This document shows positions 47,111 to 54,911 of a DNA stretch of 64,000 nucleotides, piece after piece (positions within the stretch are counted from its first letter, which is position 1; each line of letters begins with the position of its first letter). Origin of the DNA: Nocardioides silvaticus (GTDB lineage: Bacteria; Actinomycetota; Actinomycetes; Propionibacteriales; Nocardioidaceae); NCBI RefSeq assembly GCF_003160695.1, contig NZ_QGDD01000005.1, forward strand, positions 62,001 through 126,000. The letters run 5' to 3'. The notes below the pieces were generated by a model. The model was not told the DNA's origin. It did no database searches and saw only the letters and a list, made by a program, of their open reading frames with translations. A program made the position numbers and the translations under genes.

Positions 47111-47126
47111 ACGACCGATCGAACGT
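47111..47126. promoter_or_regulatory. TetR operator, imperfect copy
   Basis: ACGACCGATCGAACGT repeats the first eleven and last three bases of the palindrome at 47080-47095, exactly 31 bp (three helical turns) downstream and 18 bp before the thioesterase start. Confidence 0.5.
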
Positions 47127-47144
47127 ATTTCTTGAGGAGCCACC

Positions 47145-47612
47145 ATGGCCGGGACCGCCGACGCCACGACCAGCACCATCGACACCAGCACCGGTGTCGT
47201 CGTCCGCAAGCGGATCTACCTCGACGACCTCGACGGCTACGGGATGCTCTACCACGCTCGTTACGCCGTCCTCTTCGACAACGCGGTCATCGACTTCTGG
47301 TCCGGCGTGGGCTGGGAGCTCGATCCGAGCGAGCAGGTGTTCGTCATCCGGGAGCTGACGATGACCTACCACCAGCCGGTCGTCGGCATCTGCGAGGTCG
47401 ACGTCCACGTGTGGGTGGAGCGGGCCGGTCGCACCAGCGTCACCTACGGGTTCGAGGTGCTCTCGACCGACCACGGCGTCCGGCACGCCGAGGGCCGCCG
47501 GGTCGTCGTCAACCTCGACGGACAGACGCTGCGACCGGCACCGATCGGCGAGGACGTCTGGGAGCTGGCCCGGCCGCTGCTGGCCCCGGGACTCGAGCGG
47601 CCGGCTGCTTAG
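47145..47612 (+). CDS. Acyl-CoA thioesterase, 4HBT hotdog fold
   Basis: A 155-residue hotdog-fold thioesterase. The family pattern YLDDLDGYGMLYHARYAVLFDNAVIDFW includes the catalytic-acid region, and the central helix is followed by the strands VDVHVWVERAGRTSVTYGFEV. It hydrolyses an acyl-CoA or acyl-ACP, chain length unknown. ATG 47145 has TGAGGAG-type sequence CTTGAGGAGCC upstream. It is divergent from the TetR gene and should share its operators, so thioesterase, carboxyltransferase and regulator may form one acyl-CoA regulon. Confidence 0.9.
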   Translation: MAGTADATTSTIDTSTGVVVRKRIYLDDLDGYGMLYHARYAVLFDNAVIDFWSGVGWELDPSEQVFVIRELTMTYHQPVVGICEVDVHVWVERAGRTSVTYGFEVLSTDHGVRHAEGRRVVVNLDGQTLRPAPIGEDVWELARPLLAPGLERPAA

Positions 47613-47654
47613 TTCGGTGATCGGCTGCCGGACGACGTCCGGAGTGGCACAGTC

Positions 47655-48605
47655 GTGGGGGTGAGCGGGCTCCCCTCCGTCCTCGAGGTGCTGGCGACGC
47701 GCCGTGAGAGCGGCAGCGTCGCCGGCGCGCGCCAGGACGGCTACCGCGTCGCGCTCGCGATCGAGGGTGGCGGCAACCGGTCCGCCTACTCCGCGGGGAT
47801 GGCGCTCGGGCTGGACGAGGCCGGGCTCACCGGTTGCTTCGACGCGGTCTACGGGACGTCGGGCGGCGCGCTCAACGCGGCCTGGCTGCTCACCGGCGAA
47901 GCCCAGCGGTGGTTGCCGTCCTGGGCGTGGGACGAGGTGGCTGCCGCCGGTGTCACCGACGCCCGCCGGATGCTGCGCGGCGGCGTGATGATCGACCTGC
48001 GGGTGCTCGTCGAGCACGTCTACGAGCAGGTGACGCCGATGGACTTCGACGCGATCCTCGCCAACCCGATCTCGTTCCACCCCGTCGCGACCGACGCCCG
48101 CTCCGGCCTGGCGACGGACCTGGCCCCGCTGATCCACGACCGGCGCACCCTTCAGACCGCACTGCGCGCCAGCGCGTGCCTGCCGCTGCTCAGCGGCCGC
48201 CCGGTCCGCCTGGGCGGTCGCAGCTGGGTCGACGGCGGGCTGTCGGAAGCGGTCCCCTACCGGTCGGCGCTCGCCGGAGGCGCGACCCATGTGCTCGTCC
48301 TCCGCACCCGCCGCGAGGACCAGCGGCTGGTCCCGACCAGGGGCGAGGGGGTCGTGCTGGCGCCGTACTTCCTGGCCTTCGCACGCGGCGCGCGGCGCAG
48401 CTACGACGTCCGGCACCACACCTACGCCGACGACGACCGGCAGCTCTCGGCGGGCATCCCGCACCTCGCTCAGCTGCGACCGCCGCTGGGGGCGCCGGAC
48501 GTCACCCGCCTCTCGCGCGACGCCGAGGCGATCCGCACCGCGATCGAGATCGGGCGGCAGGCGCTGCACACGCTGCTGGGGACCAGCAGCTCAGTCCAGG
48601 AGTAG
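47655..48605 (+). CDS. Patatin-like phospholipase
   Basis: A 316-residue soluble protein of the patatin/RssA family. The anion hole is EGGGNRSAYSAG, the nucleophile elbow GTSGG has Ser69, and the second catalytic Asp is in WVDGGLSEAVPY. Such enzymes release fatty acids from glycerolipids without a third triad member. Start is GTG 47655; a second GTG two codons on is possible. It follows the thioesterase by 42 bp on the same strand, fitting release and then CoA-ester processing of fatty acids. The 3' end overlaps the convergent phosphatase-like gene by 15 bp. Confidence 0.9.
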   Translation: MGVSGLPSVLEVLATRRESGSVAGARQDGYRVALAIEGGGNRSAYSAGMALGLDEAGLTGCFDAVYGTSGGALNAAWLLTGEAQRWLPSWAWDEVAAAGVTDARRMLRGGVMIDLRVLVEHVYEQVTPMDFDAILANPISFHPVATDARSGLATDLAPLIHDRRTLQTALRASACLPLLSGRPVRLGGRSWVDGGLSEAVPYRSALAGGATHVLVLRTRREDQRLVPTRGEGVVLAPYFLAFARGARRSYDVRHHTYADDDRQLSAGIPHLAQLRPPLGAPDVTRLSRDAEAIRTAIEIGRQALHTLLGTSSSVQE

Positions 48606-49031
48606 GTCGCCGACCCGCTCGACCCAGCGCCGCTGCGCCCGGGTCTCCACCGCCTTCGGGTGGTAGTGCTCGCGGACCCACGCGACGGCATCCTCCGGGG
48701 CGACGCCGCTGAGCACGGCGAGCACGGACAGGGCGGTGCCGGTGCGGCCGCGGCCGCCGGCGCAGGCGAGCTCGACCCGCTCGGTCCCGGCACGGGCATG
48801 CGCGTCCCGGAGGGCGGCCACCGCGTCGTCGGTCGAGGACGGCAGCCGGAAGTCCGGCCAGCGCACCCACCGGTTCGGCCAGCCGGTGACCTGCGGGTCG
48901 CGGCCGAGCAGGTAGACGGCGTGCTCGGGAGCCGGGACGTCGCCGCGCGGGCGTCGTGCGCCGGTGCCGCGGACGCACCGCCCGTCGGGCAGCTCGACCA
49001 CGCCGTCGGTGCCGTCGTCCCACCTGCTCAT
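48591..49031 (-). CDS. Protein tyrosine/dual-specificity phosphatase-like protein
   Basis: A 146-residue cytosolic phosphatase-like protein. The P-loop CAGGRGRTG gives Cys90 and Arg96 in the CX5R pattern, followed by LSVLAVLSGVAPEDAVAWVREHYHPKAVE, the helical region of small cysteine phosphatases. A general-acid Asp is likely in RWPDFRLP (Asp60). Actinobacterial members are annotated as protein-tyrosine phosphatase family proteins. The stop region overlaps the end of the convergent patatin gene. The substrate is unknown. Confidence 0.85.
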   Translation of the reverse strand: MSRWDDGTDGVVELPDGRCVRGTGARRPRGDVPAPEHAVYLLGRDPQVTGWPNRWVRWPDFRLPSSTDDAVAALRDAHARAGTERVELACAGGRGRTGTALSVLAVLSGVAPEDAVAWVREHYHPKAVETRAQRRWVERVGDLLLD

Positions 49032-49066
49032 GAGCCCAGGGTAGGGACGCCCGACCCGGCACATGC

Positions 49067-49696
49067 TCAGGCGTCCTGCCGGGCCTCGACGCTCTCCCAG
49101 GCGTAGCCGTCCGGGTCGGTGAAGCTGCCGGCGCCGCTGCGGATCGCGAGCCGGTGCGATCCCGACCCGTCGGCCGGCACGCCAGCGTCCTTGGCCGCGG
49201 CCTTGCGCGGGTAGAGCGCGAGCTTGACCGAACCGGCGGGGGCCTCGAACTCGGCGTACTTGCCACCGAAGCTCTTGCCGACCGTCAGCCCCTTGTCGAC
49301 GTAGAACGCCTTGCTGGCCTTGACGTCGCCCACCCCGAGGAGCAGCACGACCTCGTCGACCTCCGGACGACCGGTGGCAGGCGACGTGTCCTTCTTGGAC
49401 TGGGTGACGGCCTTCCAGATGGTGCCGTCCGGCGCCTGGACGACGGCACCGACGCCCCACAACGACCTGGTGACCGGCTTGAGGACGGTGGCACCGGCCG
49501 CGACGGCCGCGTCGAAGACGGCGCGGACGTGTCGGGGCTGGGAGACGACGAGGGAGACCGAGTAACCGCGGAAGCCGCTGGTGGCCGAGTCGGAGGCACG
49601 GAGCTCGATCGGGAGGGCGCCGAAGGCGGCGTCGTAGAAGGCGCGGGCCGACTCGACGTCGGCCACCTCGAGGGTGAGGGTGTCGATGGAGTTCAT
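49067..49696 (-). CDS. VOC (glyoxalase/bleomycin-resistance) family protein
   Basis: A 209-residue protein with two VOC half-modules. The first has TLTLEVADVESARAFYDAAFG, the second VVLLLGVGDVKASKAFYVDKGL and ends FTDPDGYAWES. The motif ATVLKPVTRSLWGVGAVVQAPDG links them. VOC proteins bind metals or small ligands and include glyoxalase I, ring-cleaving dioxygenases and resistance proteins; the typical His/Glu metal set is incomplete here, so an enzymatic role is uncertain. It stands alone between the phosphatase-like gene and the Rrf2 regulator. Confidence 0.85.
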   Translation of the reverse strand: MNSIDTLTLEVADVESARAFYDAAFGALPIELRASDSATSGFRGYSVSLVVSQPRHVRAVFDAAVAAGATVLKPVTRSLWGVGAVVQAPDGTIWKAVTQSKKDTSPATGRPEVDEVVLLLGVGDVKASKAFYVDKGLTVGKSFGGKYAEFEAPAGSVKLALYPRKAAAKDAGVPADGSGSHRLAIRSGAGSFTDPDGYAWESVEARQDA

Positions 49697-49765
49697 GTCC
49701 TCGACGCTAGGTCCGGCGTGGCCCCGGGTGCTTCTCGATTCCTGCTCGATCCGGCTCGATCCGGC

Positions 49766-50218
49766 TCAGCTGCGGAGCACGCGGCGCATCCCGCTGGTGT
49801 CGAACGACCCGGCGAGATCGGCGATCGACGTCGCCGACAGCGAGGTGCGCCATGCCCGCTCGGCATCGGCCATCACCTTCGCGACCCCGCAGATCTTCCG
49901 GCACTGCTCCGGAGGGGCGGCGAGCTCGCCCTGCTGGCGGATCTCCGTGCACCGGAACGCCGGCTCCGGGCCGTCGATCGCCTGGACCACGTCGAGCACC
50001 GAGATCTGCTCGGGTGGGCGCATCAGGACGTAGCCGCCGTCGCGACCCTCGGTCGGACGGGCGATGCCCGCGCGGGCGAGGGCCTGCAGGTGCTTGGCCA
50101 GGTAGGTCTTGGACACGCCGTGCAGCGAGGCCAGTCGCGAGCTCGGCACCGGGTGCTCGGCCTGGCTGAGCACCACGCAGCAGTGCACCGCCCACTCGAC
50201 CCCCGCCGACATCCTCAC
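49766..50218 (-). CDS. Rrf2-family regulator, RsrR-like
   Basis: A 150-residue Rrf2 winged-helix regulator. The recognition region includes PSSRLASLHGVSKTYLAKHLQAL. From the GTG start at 50218, Glu8 and His33 fall where RsrR of Streptomyces venezuelae uses Glu and His to hold a [2Fe-2S] cluster, and three C-terminal-region cysteines occur at 90, 106 and 110. Another pair, Cys13-Cys14, is in the first helix. It follows an NmrA-like NAD(P)-binding gene by 10 bp on the same strand; RsrR also neighbours an NmrA-family gene. A redox-sensing role is likely by analogy. ATG 50212 is an alternative start. Confidence 0.85.
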   Translation of the reverse strand: MRMSAGVEWAVHCCVVLSQAEHPVPSSRLASLHGVSKTYLAKHLQALARAGIARPTEGRDGGYVLMRPPEQISVLDVVQAIDGPEPAFRCTEIRQQGELAAPPEQCRKICGVAKVMADAERAWRTSLSATSIADLAGSFDTSGMRRVLRS

Positions 50219-50228
50219 CGCGCGAAGG

Positions 50229-50972
50229 CTACCCGCGGAGCCACTCGTCGAAGGTCGTCGGTGCGGTCCAGAGGTCTGCGCCCGAGGTCGGCGTGAGGGC
50301 GGTGTCGTCGAGCCGGGCGCCGAAGTACCCGGCAGCAGGATCAGTGACCACCGTGCGCTCGTCGCCCTTCGCGGCGAAGTAGCGGCGGACCAGCTCGTCG
50401 ATGCCGATCGCCTCGGGCCCGGCGATCTCCACGGTGCCCTTGACCGCGGGCCCCGTCACGACCTCGGCGAGGTGGGCGACGACGTCCCGCGACGCGATCG
50501 GCTGGAGCCGCCCGGGGGTCGCGCGGACGACACCCTCGCTGGTCGAGGCGTCGGCGATGCCGGGAACGAACTCGAAGAACTGCGTCGACCTGACGATCGT
50601 GTAGGGCACGGCGCCCTCCTCGACGCCCGCCTCCTGGGCCAGCTTGCCGCGCATGTAGCCGGCGTCGGTGAGCCGGTCGGCACCGACGATCGAGAGGATC
50701 ACGTGGTGGCCGACACCGGCCGTCTCCTCCGCCGCCAACAGGTGCCGGGTCGAGTCCCGGAAGAACGCGAGCACGTCGTCGTCCGCCCAGGACGGCGAGT
50801 TGGTCAGGTCGACCACCACCTCGGCACCGGCGACCGCCTCCGCGACGCCTGCGCCGGTCGTGGTGTCGATCCCGTCCTCGCGGCCCAACGCCGTGACGTC
50901 GTGCCCGGCTGCTGCCAGATGGGTGGCGAGCTGGCTGCCGATCAGGCCTGCTCCGAAGATGACGATCCTCAT
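50229..50972 (-). CDS. NAD(P)-binding NmrA/atypical SDR protein
   Basis: A 247-residue atypical SDR. The nucleotide-binding loop is IFGAGLIGSQLATHL, followed by DVTALGRED, VVVDLTNSPSW, HHVILSIVGADRL and the Tyr-Lys-like GYMRGKLAQEAGVEEG, where the classical YxxxK is MRGK after Tyr. The C-terminal half has the NmrA-type PYTIVRSTQFFEF. The second of two ATGs (50972) was chosen because AGGAG lies 7 bp before it. It may sense the NAD(P)H state or reduce a quinone-type substrate. It is cotranscribed with the Rrf2 gene and preceded by a 40-bp palindrome. Confidence 0.88.
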   Translation of the reverse strand: MRIVIFGAGLIGSQLATHLAAAGHDVTALGREDGIDTTTGAGVAEAVAGAEVVVDLTNSPSWADDDVLAFFRDSTRHLLAAEETAGVGHHVILSIVGADRLTDAGYMRGKLAQEAGVEEGAVPYTIVRSTQFFEFVPGIADASTSEGVVRATPGRLQPIASRDVVAHLAEVVTGPAVKGTVEIAGPEAIGIDELVRRYFAAKGDERTVVTDPAAGYFGARLDDTALTPTSGADLWTAPTTFDEWLRG

Positions 50973-50989
50973 GCTCATGCTCCTAACGT

Positions 50990-51029
50990 GGATAAGTGCT
51001 ATCGCAGTTTACTGCGACAGGACTTATCC
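50990..51029. promoter_or_regulatory. Concentric 40-bp palindrome, putative Rrf2 operator
   Basis: GGATAAG (50990-50996) pairs with CTTATCC (51023-51029), and TCGCAGT (51002-51008) with ACTGCGA (51011-51017). Both dyads share exactly the same centre at 51009/51010. The element lies 17 bp upstream of the NmrA-like start and after the stop of the gene to its right. Confidence 0.6.
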
Positions 51030-51039
51030 GAGTCAAGAG

Positions 51040-51534
51040 TCAGCGAGAAGCGGCACTCGGCAGCACGCAGACGCCGTCGATCCCGAGCACGTGGTTGAGC
51101 CGGCCGAAGGCCAGCCAGGAGCCGATGCACATGCTGAGCTCGACGATCTCCCGGTCGGTGTAGGCCGCCTTCATCCGCTGCCAGAACCCGTCGTCGAGCC
51201 CGTGGTGGTCGAGGGCGTAGCGCTCGGCGTACTCCGCTGCCAGCCGGGTGCGCTCGTCGAACGCCGCGGTGGTGCGCCACTCCTCGACGGCGTCGAGGAA
51301 GCGGTCCTCGACCTTCTCGCCGTCGCGGTCGGTGCGCCAGTCCAGGCAGAAGACACAGCCGTTGATCTGCGCGATCCGCAGCCGGGCGGCCTCGAACTCG
51401 CGCAGCCCGAGCGTGGTGTGCTCGTAGACGGCGAGCGAGAAGCCGGACGCGGCGACGCCGATGCCGGGGACCAGCTCGCCCCAGACGTAGCCGATCGGGT
51501 CCTTGTCCTCGGGCAGGTCGATGCGGAGCGTCAT
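51040..51534 (-). CDS. Carboxymuconolactone decarboxylase/AhpD-like family protein
   Basis: A 164-residue all-helical protein of the AhpD-like fold. The Cys60-x2-Cys63 pair is in INGCVFCLDWRTD, but the usual His that follows in CLDxH is replaced by Arg, so the thiol relay is altered. The remainder (YAERYALDHHGLDDGFW, MCIGSWLAFGRLNHVLGI) is conventional. It overlaps the DapB-like gene by 4 bp (ATGA) and so is made with it. A role in thiol-dependent detoxification or as a structural partner of the dehydrogenase is possible; none is established. Confidence 0.85.
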   Translation of the reverse strand: MTLRIDLPEDKDPIGYVWGELVPGIGVAASGFSLAVYEHTTLGLREFEAARLRIAQINGCVFCLDWRTDRDGEKVEDRFLDAVEEWRTTAAFDERTRLAAEYAERYALDHHGLDDGFWQRMKAAYTDREIVELSMCIGSWLAFGRLNHVLGIDGVCVLPSAASR

Positions 51535-52631
51535 GCGGTCACCTCGGCGAGCTCGGGCGCGACGGCGCCGAGCCGGCCGGCCGCGGGGCGGAGGGGTACG
51601 TCGAACGCGTCGTAGACGCCGGGGCCGGCCTCGACCAGCCAGTCGATCGCGTTGACCAGCCGGCCGACCGCGGTCGCGTTGCCACCCGCGGCGGGGTTGC
51701 CGCCCTCGTCGGTCGCCTCGAGCGTGACCTCGATCCGGGGCCGGCCCTCGATGATCACGCGGTGGGCACCGACGCCGTTGGGGGCCTGCGGCCAGTTCGG
51801 TGCGGCCGACGGGTGGATGCGGGTGACGTGCTCGATGACGATCCGCGGCTCGCCGCCGACGATGCCCTGCACCTCGAACCGGACACCGCCCTGGGTGCCG
51901 GTCTCGAAGGCGCCCATCGCCGCGGTCGTCACCGTCTCGGTCAGCGGCTCGCGGACGACGGACTCGCGGATCTCGTCGAGCTCGACCCCGAGCGCGCGGG
52001 CGATCATCCGGACCTGCCCGCCCCACACCATCGTCGGCACGGTGGGTGCGGTCATCAGCGGCTCGTAGTCCATGGGCTGGCCCATGCCGACGAGGTAGCG
52101 GACCGAGTCCTCGGCGTCGTACGTCGAGTAGTCGAAGATCTCCTGGCAGCGCACCTCGTCGATCGCAGTGCCGACGCCGGTGAGCAGTGCGGGAAGGATG
52201 TCGTTGCCCCAGCCCGGGTCGACGCCGCTGCCGAAGAACGCGCCGCCGCCGGCGGCGACCGCCTCCTTCAGCGGGTCGATCATCTCGGCCGGCGCGTTGC
52301 GCGGGTCGTAGAGCGGGTAGAGCGAGGGCGTCACGACGACGCAGCCCGCACCGACGGCACGCAGCACGTCGGCGAACGCCTCGGCGTCGCGGCCGTCGCC
52401 GGTGACCGCGTAGACGAGGGCCTGCGGCCCGGTGGCGAGGACGGCGTCGAGGTCGTCGGTCGCGGCCACCCCGGTCGGTCCGGCCATGCCGGCGATCTCA
52501 CCGGCGTCGCGACCGACCAGGTCGGGGTTGCGGACGACGACCGCGGTCAGCTCGAGCGCGGGGTGGGCGTGCACCGCCCGGATCGCGGCACGGCCGACGT
52601 TGCCCGTGCCCCAAACGACTGTCGTGATCAT
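51531..52631 (-). CDS. NAD(P)-dependent dihydrodipicolinate reductase-like dehydrogenase
   Basis: A 366-residue oxidoreductase with an N-terminal Rossmann fold (VVWGTGNVGRAAIRAVHAH) and DapB-like overall plan, resembling diaminopentanoate dehydrogenase-type proteins that are abundant in lipid-degrading actinobacteria. Conserved pieces include FFGSGVDPGWGNDILPALL and GVGAHRVIIEGRPRIEVTLE. It probably reduces or oxidises an imine or keto group of an unidentified substrate. ATG 52631 lies 8 bp after a KstR-like palindrome, which would block its promoter when bound. It is coupled to the AhpD-like gene. Confidence 0.85.
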   Translation of the reverse strand: MITTVVWGTGNVGRAAIRAVHAHPALELTAVVVRNPDLVGRDAGEIAGMAGPTGVAATDDLDAVLATGPQALVYAVTGDGRDAEAFADVLRAVGAGCVVVTPSLYPLYDPRNAPAEMIDPLKEAVAAGGGAFFGSGVDPGWGNDILPALLTGVGTAIDEVRCQEIFDYSTYDAEDSVRYLVGMGQPMDYEPLMTAPTVPTMVWGGQVRMIARALGVELDEIRESVVREPLTETVTTAAMGAFETGTQGGVRFEVQGIVGGEPRIVIEHVTRIHPSAAPNWPQAPNGVGAHRVIIEGRPRIEVTLEATDEGGNPAAGGNATAVGRLVNAIDWLVEAGPGVYDAFDVPLRPAAGRLGAVAPELAEVTA

Positions 52632-52638
52632 GCCGGAA

Positions 52639-52654
52639 GTAGAACACGTTCTAC
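52639..52654. promoter_or_regulatory. KstR-like operator
   Basis: GTAGAACACGTTCTAC has perfectly complementary 7-bp arms around a central AC and fully fits TnnAACnnGTTnnA, the pattern of the steroid-catabolism repressor KstR. It lies 8 bp upstream of the DapB-like start, between it and the stop of the MBL-fold gene. A degenerate copy precedes the SDR gene at 25294-25307. Confidence 0.6.
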
Positions 52655-52663
52655 TGGCCTGCG

Positions 52664-53296
52664 CTAGAGTCCGGCGCGCTCCGCACCGATGGTGGTGTCG
52701 TCGCCGTGGCCGGTGTGCACCACGGTGTCGTCGGGCAGGGCGAACAGCTTCGCGCGGATCGACTGCTCGAGCGTGGAGCGGTCGCTGTAGGAGCGCCCGG
52801 TCGCGCCCGGCCCGCCCTGGAACAGGGTGTCGCCGGTGAACACGCAGCCGAGGTCGGGCGCGGAGAGGCAGACCGCGCCCGGGGCGTGGCCGGGCGTGTG
52901 CAGCACGGTCAGCGTCGTGCCGGCGACCTCGATCGGCATGCTGTCGGCGAGGTCGACGTCCCACAGGTAGGCGTCGACGTCGTCAGGCCCGCCGTGGGCG
53001 AGCTCCCACAACGGCCTGTCGTCGGGATGCAGCAGGATCGGCGCGGCCACCCGCTCGCGCAGCGCCGGTGCCACGCGGACGTGGTCGTCGTGGGCGTGGG
53101 TGCACACGATCGCCCTCACCTTGCGGTCGCCCACCACGGCGAGGATGTCGTCGACGGAGTGCGGGGCGTCGATGACGATGCACTCGTTGTCGTCGCCGAC
53201 CACCCAGATGTTGTTGTCGACCTCGAAGGTCTCGCCGTCGAGGGAGAAGGTGCCGCTGGAGACGGCGTGGTCGATGCGCAGTCCGTGGTCGGTCAT
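52664..53296 (-). CDS. Metallo-beta-lactamase-fold hydrolase paired with mscR
   Basis: A 210-residue MBL-fold hydrolase. The metal-binding HxHxDH motif is in CTHAHDDHVRVAP, the third His in LHTPGHAPGAVCL, the bridging Asp in VFTGDTLFQGGPGATG and the last His in VVHTGHGDDTTIG. This type, immediately downstream of the mycothiol-dependent formaldehyde dehydrogenase, is expected to hydrolyse S-formylmycothiol or a related thioester, by analogy with glyoxalase II. The ATG 53296 overlaps the mscR stop (ATGA). Confidence 0.92.
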   Translation of the reverse strand: MTDHGLRIDHAVSSGTFSLDGETFEVDNNIWVVGDDNECIVIDAPHSVDDILAVVGDRKVRAIVCTHAHDDHVRVAPALRERVAAPILLHPDDRPLWELAHGGPDDVDAYLWDVDLADSMPIEVAGTTLTVLHTPGHAPGAVCLSAPDLGCVFTGDTLFQGGPGATGRSYSDRSTLEQSIRAKLFALPDDTVVHTGHGDDTTIGAERAGL

Positions 53297-54396
53297 CAGA
53301 GGACGACCACCGAGCGCAGCACGTCGCCGTGGTGCATGCGTTCGAAGGCGGCCTCGATGTCGCCGAGCCCGATCTCCTCGGTCACGAACGCGTCGAGGTC
53401 GAGCCTCCCCTGGCGGTAGAGGTCGACGAGCAGCGGGAAGTCGCGGGTGGGCAGGCAGTCGCCGTACCAGCTCGACTTCAGCGCACCACCGCGCCCGAAC
53501 ACGTCGATGAGCGGGATGTCGGGCACCACCATGTCGGGGGTCGGTACGCCGACGAGGACCAGCGTGCCTGCCAGGTCGCGCGCGTAGAACGCCTGCTTCC
53601 AGGTCTCCGGGCGCCCGACGGCCTCGACGACCACGTCGGCGCCGTCGGCGCCGTCGTACGTCTCCGCGCAGATGCGCTTGATCTCCTCGACCGGGTCGGT
53701 CGTCGAGGAGTCGATGGTGTGGGTCGCGCCGATCGCGCGGGCCTGCTCGAGCTTCTTGGCGTCGATGTCGACGGCGATGATCGGGCTGGCGCCGGCCAGC
53801 GCGGCGCCGGCGATGGCGGCGACGCCGACGCCGCCGCAGCCGATGACCGCGATGCTGCGGCCGCGGGTGACGCCGCCGGTGTTGATCGCCGCGCCGATGC
53901 CGGCCATCACCCCGCAGCCCAGGAGGCCGACCGCGGCCGGTCGCGCCTCTGGATCGACCTTGGTGCACTGGCCGGCGGCGACGAGCGTCTTCTCGGCGAA
54001 CGCTCCGATGCCGAGTGCCGGGGAGAGCTCGGTGCCGTCCTCGAGCGTCATCTTCTGCGTGGCGTTGTGGGTGGCGAAGCAGTACTGGAGGTCGCCGCGC
54101 TTGCAGGCGCGGCACTGGCCACACACCGCTCGCCAGTTGAGGATCACGAAGTCGCCGGGCGCGACGCCGGTGACGTCGGGGCCGACGGACTCCACGATGC
54201 CGGAAGCCTCGTGGCCGAGCAGGAACGGGAAGTCGTCGTTGATGCCGCCCTCGCGGTAGTGCAGGTCGGTGTGGCAGACCCCGCAGGTCAGCACCTTCAC
54301 CACGGCCTCGCCGGGCCCGGGGTCCGGGACGTTGATGGTCGCGATCTCGACGGGGGCGCCCTTGGCGCGGGCGACGACGGCCTTCACCTGTTGCAT
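53296..54396 (-). CDS. mscR: S-(hydroxymethyl)mycothiol dehydrogenase / S-nitrosomycothiol reductase
   Basis: A 366-residue class III-type zinc alcohol dehydrogenase that oxidises the formaldehyde-mycothiol adduct and reduces S-nitrosomycothiol. Catalytic zinc ligands are Cys38 in CGVCHTD and His62-Glu63 in GHEASG, with a later Cys in LGCGVMAG; structural zinc is held by Cys92, 95, 98 and 106 in [16 protein letters not shown]. The NAD site is [18 protein letters not shown] 54396 was chosen ([11 protein letters not shown]). It is coupled to an MBL-fold gene, the same order as in mycobacteria. Confidence 0.93.
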   Translation of the reverse strand: MQQVKAVVARAKGAPVEIATINVPDPGPGEAVVKVLTCGVCHTDLHYREGGINDDFPFLLGHEASGIVESVGPDVTGVAPGDFVILNWRAVCGQCRACKRGDLQYCFATHNATQKMTLEDGTELSPALGIGAFAEKTLVAAGQCTKVDPEARPAAVGLLGCGVMAGIGAAINTGGVTRGRSIAVIGCGGVGVAAIAGAALAGASPIIAVDIDAKKLEQARAIGATHTIDSSTTDPVEEIKRICAETYDGADGADVVVEAVGRPETWKQAFYARDLAGTLVLVGVPTPDMVVPDIPLIDVFGRGGALKSSWYGDCLPTRDFPLLVDLYRQGRLDLDAFVTEEIGLGDIEAAFERMHHGDVLRSVVVL

Positions 54397-54428
54397 GGTC
54401 CACAAACTAACGTGCGGTGAAATGGGTC

Positions 54429-54893
54429 ATGGCGTTCAGGACCTTCCAGCAGACCTCCGTGGTCGCCGCCGGCACCGACATGGTGTGGGAGCGGATCACG
54501 GACTTCGCCGGCATCAACGAGGAGCTGATGCCGCTGATGCGGATGCGGGTACCGCGCGCCCACCGCGGCACCACCGTCGCGAACGTGCCGGTCGGCGCGT
54601 CGCTCGGCAGGGTGTGGATCTTCTACCTGGGCTTCCTGCCGCTCGACTACGACCGGTTGACACTGACCGAGCTCGAGCCGGGCTCCCACTTCCAGGAGGT
54701 GTCGACGATGCTGTCGATGCGCCGCTGGGAGCACCGCCGCGAGCTGCGCCGGCTCGACGACGGGCGGACCGAGGTGACCGACACCATCGGGTTCGAGCCG
54801 CGGATCCGCTTCCTCGCCGGCCTTCTGGAGCCCGTCGTGCGGCACCTGTTCGCTCATCGGCACCGGCGGTTGGTCCGGCACTTCGGTGGCTGA
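54429..54893 (+). CDS. SRPBCC-superfamily protein
   Basis: A 154-residue protein of the START/Bet v1-like (SRPBCC) fold. The pattern AFRTFQQTSVVAAGTDMVWERITDFAGINEEL is the usual beta-helix-helix entry, and TEVTDTIGFEPRIRFLAGLLEPVV the long closing helix region. Such proteins carry a hydrophobic ligand-binding cavity; many are lipid or polyketide binders or cyclases. ATG 54429 was preferred to a GTG four codons upstream. It is divergent from mscR and convergent with a VOC gene, and has no obvious functional partner. Confidence 0.85.
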   Translation: MAFRTFQQTSVVAAGTDMVWERITDFAGINEELMPLMRMRVPRAHRGTTVANVPVGASLGRVWIFYLGFLPLDYDRLTLTELEPGSHFQEVSTMLSMRRWEHRRELRRLDDGRTEVTDTIGFEPRIRFLAGLLEPVVRHLFAHRHRRLVRHFGG

Positions 54894-54911
54894 GCGCGAG
54901 CGGAGCGCTCT

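Noticed and set aside
54893..54911. GAGCGC...GCGCTC hairpin between the SRPBCC and VOC genes
   Set aside because: A six-bp stem in DNA this rich in GCG/CGC is expected by chance; mentioned only in the VOC entry.
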